Below are positions 15,760 through 18,240 of a stretch of DNA of 18,240 nt, one piece after another. The position numbers and the translations under genes are program-made. The notes beneath the pieces are model-generated. The model did no database searches, was not told the origin of the DNA, and saw only the letters and a list, made by a program, of their open reading frames with translations. The stretch comes from an uncultured Oscillospiraceae bacterium. Lineage in GTDB: Bacteria > Bacillota > Clostridia > Oscillospirales > Oscillospiraceae. The stretch lies in the NCBI GenBank assembly GCA_910584805.1, contig CAJUCB010000036.1:1-18240 (forward strand). Direction: 5' to 3'. The first letter of the stretch is position 1; every line of letters starts with the position of its first letter.

Positions 15760-15861
15760 TTCTGACATGAGCTTTTTTTCGTTTACCCTGGGCGCGCTCT
15801 ACGTCCAGATCAACTCTGTGAGCTTTCTTTTTTCGCGGCGGTCGCGCTCTACGACCGCATC
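15760..15861 (-). repeat. Two 50-52-nt tandem repeats of the antitoxin RNA
   Basis: Unit 1 (15861-15812) and unit 2 (15811-15760) each begin GAT, share the loop CGTAGAGCGCG exactly (15853-15843 and 15803-15793, period 50) and AAAGCTCA (period 51), but differ in the stem arms. The first two stem pairs change from G-C, C-G in unit 1 to C-G, T-A in unit 2, a double compensatory change. Confidence 0.85.
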
Positions 15862-15884
15862 ATCAGGGTTTCCCCTGCACCCTC

Positions 15885-15913
15885 ATTATATTTATTTGTT
15901 CGCTTGGTGTCAA
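15885..15913 (-). promoter_or_regulatory. Consensus promoter of the antitoxin-toxin(-recombinase) unit
   Basis: On the minus strand TTGACA (15913-15908), 17-bp spacer, TATAAT (15890-15885): both hexamers match the sigma-A consensus exactly. The predicted RNA start is about 15878. Confidence 0.92.
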
Positions 15914-15950
15914 TGGGATTGCTTGATAAAATTTCGCCAGCTTGTGGGAT

Positions 15951-15974
15951 GGGTCCAGATTTGGACCCTTTTTT
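15951..15974 (+). terminator. Plus-strand terminator at the 3' end of the repressor gene
   Basis: GGGTCCA (15951-15957), loop GATT, TGGACCC (15962-15968), then T6 (15969-15974). The T-tract follows only in the + direction, and its end overlaps the repressor stop codon (15973-15975, read on the minus strand). It would stop rightward transcription entering the element rather than the repressor's own mRNA. Confidence 0.75.
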
Positions 15975-16560
15975 ATTTGTCCTCTGAGGGCTCCTGCGGC
16001 CCCTCTGGGGTGCCTGCAGGCGGGGTGGTATCTGTACTCTCTTTGGGCGGCTGGGGCGTTTGTGGGGTTGTTGTGCGCTGGTATCGGGGGATTTCGGTCA
16101 AATCTTGCGCATAGTTTGCTACTTTTTTCTTGCCTATTTCATTGAGTTTAGATAAAGTGCTCTCAATAGACTCTGGTGAAAATACATTTGATGAGTAGCT
16201 GGTTACCTCATTTAACGCATTGATTAACTTATCTACTTCCGTTTGAGTGATTATATATGGATATTTTCCATTAATAATTGCTTCAAGTGTTCTTGTTATT
16301 CCGCCCACATCTAGCATTCTGTCTTGAAATTCGTCATGAATCTTGTGTGCGTGTGTGAGCCATTCATTAGATACACCAAGCAAACAATCTACAGAAACGC
16401 CAAAGTAGTCTGAAAGTTTTTGAAGTGTTTTCCCCTTTGGAATGCTTCCCTTTTTCCAAAAGGTAGCGTTAGATTTGTTTAATCCAATTTCCTTCATAAC
16501 AAATGATGGAGATACCTGTCGTTCCTTGCACAGCTCAATAAATCTATCATAAAATGTCAA
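15973..16560 (-). CDS. XRE-family (CI-like) repressor
   Basis: 195 residues with a TTG start at 16558-16560, chosen because AGGAGGTGGG lies 7 nt upstream on the minus strand and the helix-turn-helix begins right after it. N-terminal HTH (about residues 1-62): FIELCKERQVSPSFVMKEIG, NKSNATFWKKGSIPKGKTLQ, LSDYFGVSVDCLLG. The middle part (about 63-160) has no recognisable peptidase motif, so it is not an obvious LexA/CI self-cleaving repressor. The last about 35 residues are a Pro/Thr/Glu-rich tail (PQTPQPPKESTDTTPPAG) encoded by much more GC-rich DNA than the rest. It probably binds the palindromic control region immediately upstream and keeps the element quiet; it lies divergent to the Cro-like and replication genes. 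Confidence 0.88.
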   Translation of the reverse strand: MTFYDRFIELCKERQVSPSFVMKEIGLNKSNATFWKKGSIPKGKTLQKLSDYFGVSVDCLLGVSNEWLTHAHKIHDEFQDRMLDVGGITRTLEAIINGKYPYIITQTEVDKLINALNEVTSYSSNVFSPESIESTLSKLNEIGKKKVANYAQDLTEIPRYQRTTTPQTPQPPKESTDTTPPAGTPEGPQEPSEDK

Positions 16561-16587
16561 AAACCCACCTCCTATTTTGTGAGATTT

Positions 16588-16670
16588 GCCAAAGGTTTAT
16601 TTGACCCGTAAGTACTCCTTGGCAAGTTTAGTAAATCCGGAATATAATACGGGTATGCTAAACCTTTACC
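16588..16670. promoter_or_regulatory. Divergent promoter/operator region (lysogeny-type switch)
   Basis: Rightward promoter TTGGCA (16619-16624), 18-bp spacer, TATAAT (16643-16648). A leftward promoter for the repressor may use TTGCCA (16625-16620, minus strand) with AATAAA (16601-16596, spacer 18). Around them two inverted pairs share one centre at 16629: AAAGGTTTA (16591-16599) with TAAACCTTT (16659-16667), and ACCCGTA (16604-16610) with TACGGGT (16648-16654). So two copies of a 20-bp site, AAAGGTTTA-N4-ACCCGTA, face each other, one over each -10 region; each contains a GGT-N7-ACC dyad. These are the likely repressor operators. Confidence 0.75.
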
Positions 16671-16703
16671 CACAACATACCACAAAACAGAAAGGAGTGC
16701 AAG

Positions 16704-16913
16704 AAGAAAAAGCGAATCAGCAAAAGCAAATTTGGCCTTGCCATGCTCAACGCTGGAATCACCTCCATCAAAGAGCTGGCGGCAGTGTCCGGGGTGTCTA
16801 TCAACACCATCAGCCGGAGCAACAACGGTGGGACAATCAAATTGTTCACGTTGCAACGGCTGGCAGCGGCGCTGAACGTAGATCCGGCGGATATCATCGA
16901 GAAGGAGGCGTAA
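16704..16913 (+). pseudogene. Small Cro-like XRE HTH gene with a missing start codon
   Basis: The frame ends at TAA 16911-16913 and encodes a small Cro/CI-type HTH protein (KSKFGLAMLNAGITSIKEL, AVSGVSINTISRSNNG, LQRLAAALNVDPADIIEKEA). The ribosome binding site AAAGGAG (16691-16697) is 6 nt before codon 16704, but that codon is AAG, one base from ATG; with ATG the product would begin MKKRISKSKFGLAML, 69 residues, as expected for the family. The first real in-frame ATG is at 16743 (56 residues) without a ribosome binding site and inside the first helix. Either the start was lost, the base call is wrong, or a weak start is used. It is the first gene of the rightward unit, 7 nt of binding site then a gap of 2 nt between its stop and the next ATG. 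Confidence 0.65.
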
Positions 16914-16915
16914 AC

Positions 16916-17089
16916 ATGGATAACATTTGCAAAATCCCCATTGCGGCAACCTTTACAGTGGTGAAGGGTAGCACAACCCCTGTCATGACGTCGGCGGAGT
17001 ATGCCGACATCCCCGCTGACCTGATCGCCCGCTTCCTGTTGGAGAAATGCGGGGTGGACGCAATTTTCAACGGAGGTGAGGCCGATTGA
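16916..17089 (+). CDS. Small element protein of unknown function
   Basis: 57 residues; ATG at 16916, 7 nt after GAAGGAGG (16901-16908), which lies in the end of the preceding HTH gene. The frame continues upstream to 16586 without a stop, but that part reads the HTH gene out of frame and is not real. I do not recognise a family; it begins MDNICKIPIAATFTVV, is mildly acidic and has no membrane segment. Its stop overlaps the TTG start of the replication gene (TTGA), so the three rightward genes form a tightly coupled unit. Confidence 0.75.
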   Translation: MDNICKIPIAATFTVVKGSTTPVMTSAEYADIPADLIARFLLEKCGVDAIFNGGEAD

Positions 17090-18240
17090 CTACGGAAAAA
17101 CTGCGGAAACACGCAGACTACTACACCCGCAAGATGGGCCTCCCTATATTCCCCTGCATTCCCTCCGGGAAGCGCCCTGCAACGCTCCACGGCTGCTTAG
17201 ACGCTACCACAGACCCGGCCCGGGTGGGGGAGTGGTGGGATGGCTCCCAGGGTTACAACATCGGCCTAGCCACTGGCAATGGCCTTGTGGTGCTGGATGT
17301 GGACATCAACCACGACGCCGGGAAATATGGGGACGAGACTTTAGCCGAGCTGGAACGGCAGTACGGCCCCTTGCCCGACACCTGGACTTGCCTGACCGGT
17401 GGGGGTGGCGTCCACTACTATTTCCAGTGTGACGATCCGGCCCTCACCGTGGCGGCAGGCTTCGCCCCTGGCCTGGACTACCGGGGCGTGGGCGGCTATG
17501 TGATCGTCCCGCCCAGTGTTCACGAGAATGGCCGGGAATATGTGTGGGAAGGGGAGCATACGCCCACCAACACGCCCCTGGCCCCTCTCCCCGAGTGGTT
17601 ACATACCCTGATGTTAGGCAGCGATAAAGCGGCCCCTGTGATCCCTCGGGAGGTCCCGGAGAAGGTCGCAGAAGGTGGGCGTAATCAAGAAATGTTCAAG
17701 CTGGCGGCATCCCTGCGGAGCAAGGGCCTGACTGTGGAGGAGATTACCGCCGCTGTCATGGAGGCCAACAAGGGACGGTGTGACCCGCCGCTCCCTGACA
17801 GTGAGATCAAGTCCATCTGCGCCAGCGCCGGACGCTATGACCGAGGCAAGCCAAAGGAACAGTCCGACAGGCCGTGCCCCGCTATCGTCAAGGCGTCCCA
17901 GGTGCCTTACGAGCCGCCCAGGTGGACGATAGCGCCCTATATCCAACGGGGCAAGGGGACGCTGATACAGGCAGACAACGGCACGGGAAAGACGGCTTTC
18001 GTCTGCGCTATCGCCGCCCACGTCTCCACCGGGCGGGCGCTGCTGGATATCCCTGTGGAGACGCCTGGCAACGTGCTGTTGCTGTCGGTGGAGGATGATC
18101 TTCCTGTCCTGCGGGGACGTATTGAGGCCAGCGGCGGCGATCTGGACAAGTGCCACTTTCTAACCAATGCTGCGGGCTTGTCATTCAACAGTCCAGAAGT
18201 AGAAGAGGCCGTGAAGCAAGTGCAGGCCCGGCTTGTGATC
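17086..18240 (+). CDS. Primase-polymerase/helicase replication protein, 5' part
   Basis: Open from TTG 17086 to the window end (385 codons, no stop), so the gene continues. TTG is supported by GGAGGTGA (17072-17079) 6 nt upstream and by the TTGA overlap with the preceding stop. Domains: an archaeo-eukaryotic PrimPol domain (about residues 5-175) with the catalytic acidic motif VVLDVDINHD (about 66-75), GGGGVHYYF (about 105) and GLDYRGVGGYVIVPPS (about 128-143); a primase C-terminal-type helical segment (about 195-255, GGRNQEMFKLAASLRSKGL); then a RecA-like ATPase of RepA type with Walker A QADNGTGKTAF (about 292-302) and Walker B-like NVLLLSVEDD (about 328-338). It would start and drive replication of the element after induction, as in phages, satellites and some plasmids. 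Confidence 0.92.
   Translation, partial: MTTEKLRKHADYYTRKMGLPIFPCIPSGKRPATLHGCLDATTDPARVGEWWDGSQGYNIGLATGNGLVVLDVDINHDAGKYGDETLAELERQYGPLPDTWTCLTGGGGVHYYFQCDDPALTVAAGFAPGLDYRGVGGYVIVPPSVHENGREYVWEGEHTPTNTPLAPLPEWLHTLMLGSDKAAPVIPREVPEKVAEGGRNQEMFKLAASLRSKGLTVEEITAAVMEANKGRCDPPLPDSEIKSICASAGRYDRGKPKEQSDRPCPAIVKASQVPYEPPRWTIAPYIQRGKGTLIQADNGTGKTAFVCAIAAHVSTGRALLDIPVETPGNVLLLSVEDDLPVLRGRIEASGGDLDKCHFLTNAAGLSFNSPEVEEAVKQVQARLVI

Larger units (their letters stand above)
15715..15878 (-). ncRNA. Type III antitoxin RNA with two pseudoknot repeats
   Basis: RNA predicted from the promoter at 15885-15913 to the terminator at 15715. It opens with a CAGGG-GAAA-CCCTG hairpin (15877-15864), then two repeat units (15861-15812 and 15811-15760). 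In each unit a stem (GCGGT/ACCGC in unit 1, CTGG/CCAG in unit 2) closes the conserved loop CGTAGAGCGCG, whose GAGC can pair with a GCTC lying after an A-rich linker. That is an H-type pseudoknot with an A-rich third loop, the architecture known for ToxI- and CptI-type antitoxins. The A-runs (CGAAAAAAG, CGAAAAAAAG) are likely toxin cleavage sites. The folding is inferred by eye. Confidence 0.8.

Noticed and set aside
15715..15768. Longer toxin start at 15768
   Set aside because: The added codons read through the antitoxin terminator hairpin; the start at 15714 fits the toxin family and the locus layout.
15760..15861. CRISPR array
   Set aside because: Only two units, with conserved structured segments and varying stems rather than exact repeats with unique spacers; context is a type III antitoxin.
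16697..16712. GTG start for the Cro-like gene with a programmed frameshift at the A-run
   Set aside because: It would need a +1 shift, has only five A residues, and the GTG overlaps the ribosome binding site.
16586..16915. Upstream extension of the 57-residue gene to 167 residues
   Set aside because: It crosses the promoter/operator and reads the HTH gene out of frame; a good ribosome binding site precedes the ATG at 16916.

Overview
The window (about 18.2 kb) looks like chromosomal DNA from an anaerobic, GC-rich member of the Clostridia, most like the Oscillospiraceae (Flavonifractor/Oscillibacter type). The basis is a one-polypeptide pyruvate:ferredoxin oxidoreductase, a GltA/NfnB-like flavoprotein, strong GGAGG ribosome binding sites, GTG/TTG starts, a mazG-hup gene order typical of Firmicutes, and a clostridial type of serine recombinase. 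This is inferred from gene content only.

Left part (1-13853), all on the + strand: the 3' part of nifJ and an overlapping gltA-like gene (ferredoxin/NAD(P)H redox); a 35-codon small ORF; a secreted protein with a copper-amine-oxidase-N-like domain and a degenerate polysaccharide-deacetylase fold; a three-gene polar amino acid ABC importer (lipoprotein, permease, ATPase); a purine/methylthioadenosine salvage pair (purine nucleoside phosphorylase and MTA/SAH deaminase); a MurJ/SpoVB-family flippase; mazG; an HU gene with a strong terminator; and a tRNA-Leu(TAA)-tRNA-fMet(CAT) operon with a near-consensus promoter.

Right part (about 13832 to the window end): one end of an integrated element attached at the 3' end of tRNA-fMet. 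A large serine recombinase gene runs toward the tRNA; its last six codons and its stop codon are antisense tRNA-fMet sequence. Next comes a complete type III toxin-antitoxin locus: a consensus promoter, an RNA with two 50-52-nt repeats that can each fold as an H-type pseudoknot with a compensated stem, an intrinsic terminator, and a ToxN/AbiQ-superfamily toxin of CptIN/TenpIN type. Its transcript reads directly into the recombinase gene. Then follow a TTG-started XRE repressor, a divergent control region with a large interrupted palindrome, a small Cro-like HTH gene whose expected ATG reads AAG, a 57-residue unknown gene, and a primase-polymerase/helicase replication gene cut by the window end.

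The layout recombinase - toxin/antitoxin - repressor | Cro-like - small gene - PrimPol helicase resembles a phage-inducible island or small prophage, but with a serine recombinase sitting at a tRNA. The most interesting points are the type III system that appears to share a transcript with the recombinase, the tRNA-derived recombinase C-terminus, and the 21-bp hairpin right at the junction. The other end of the element is outside the window.
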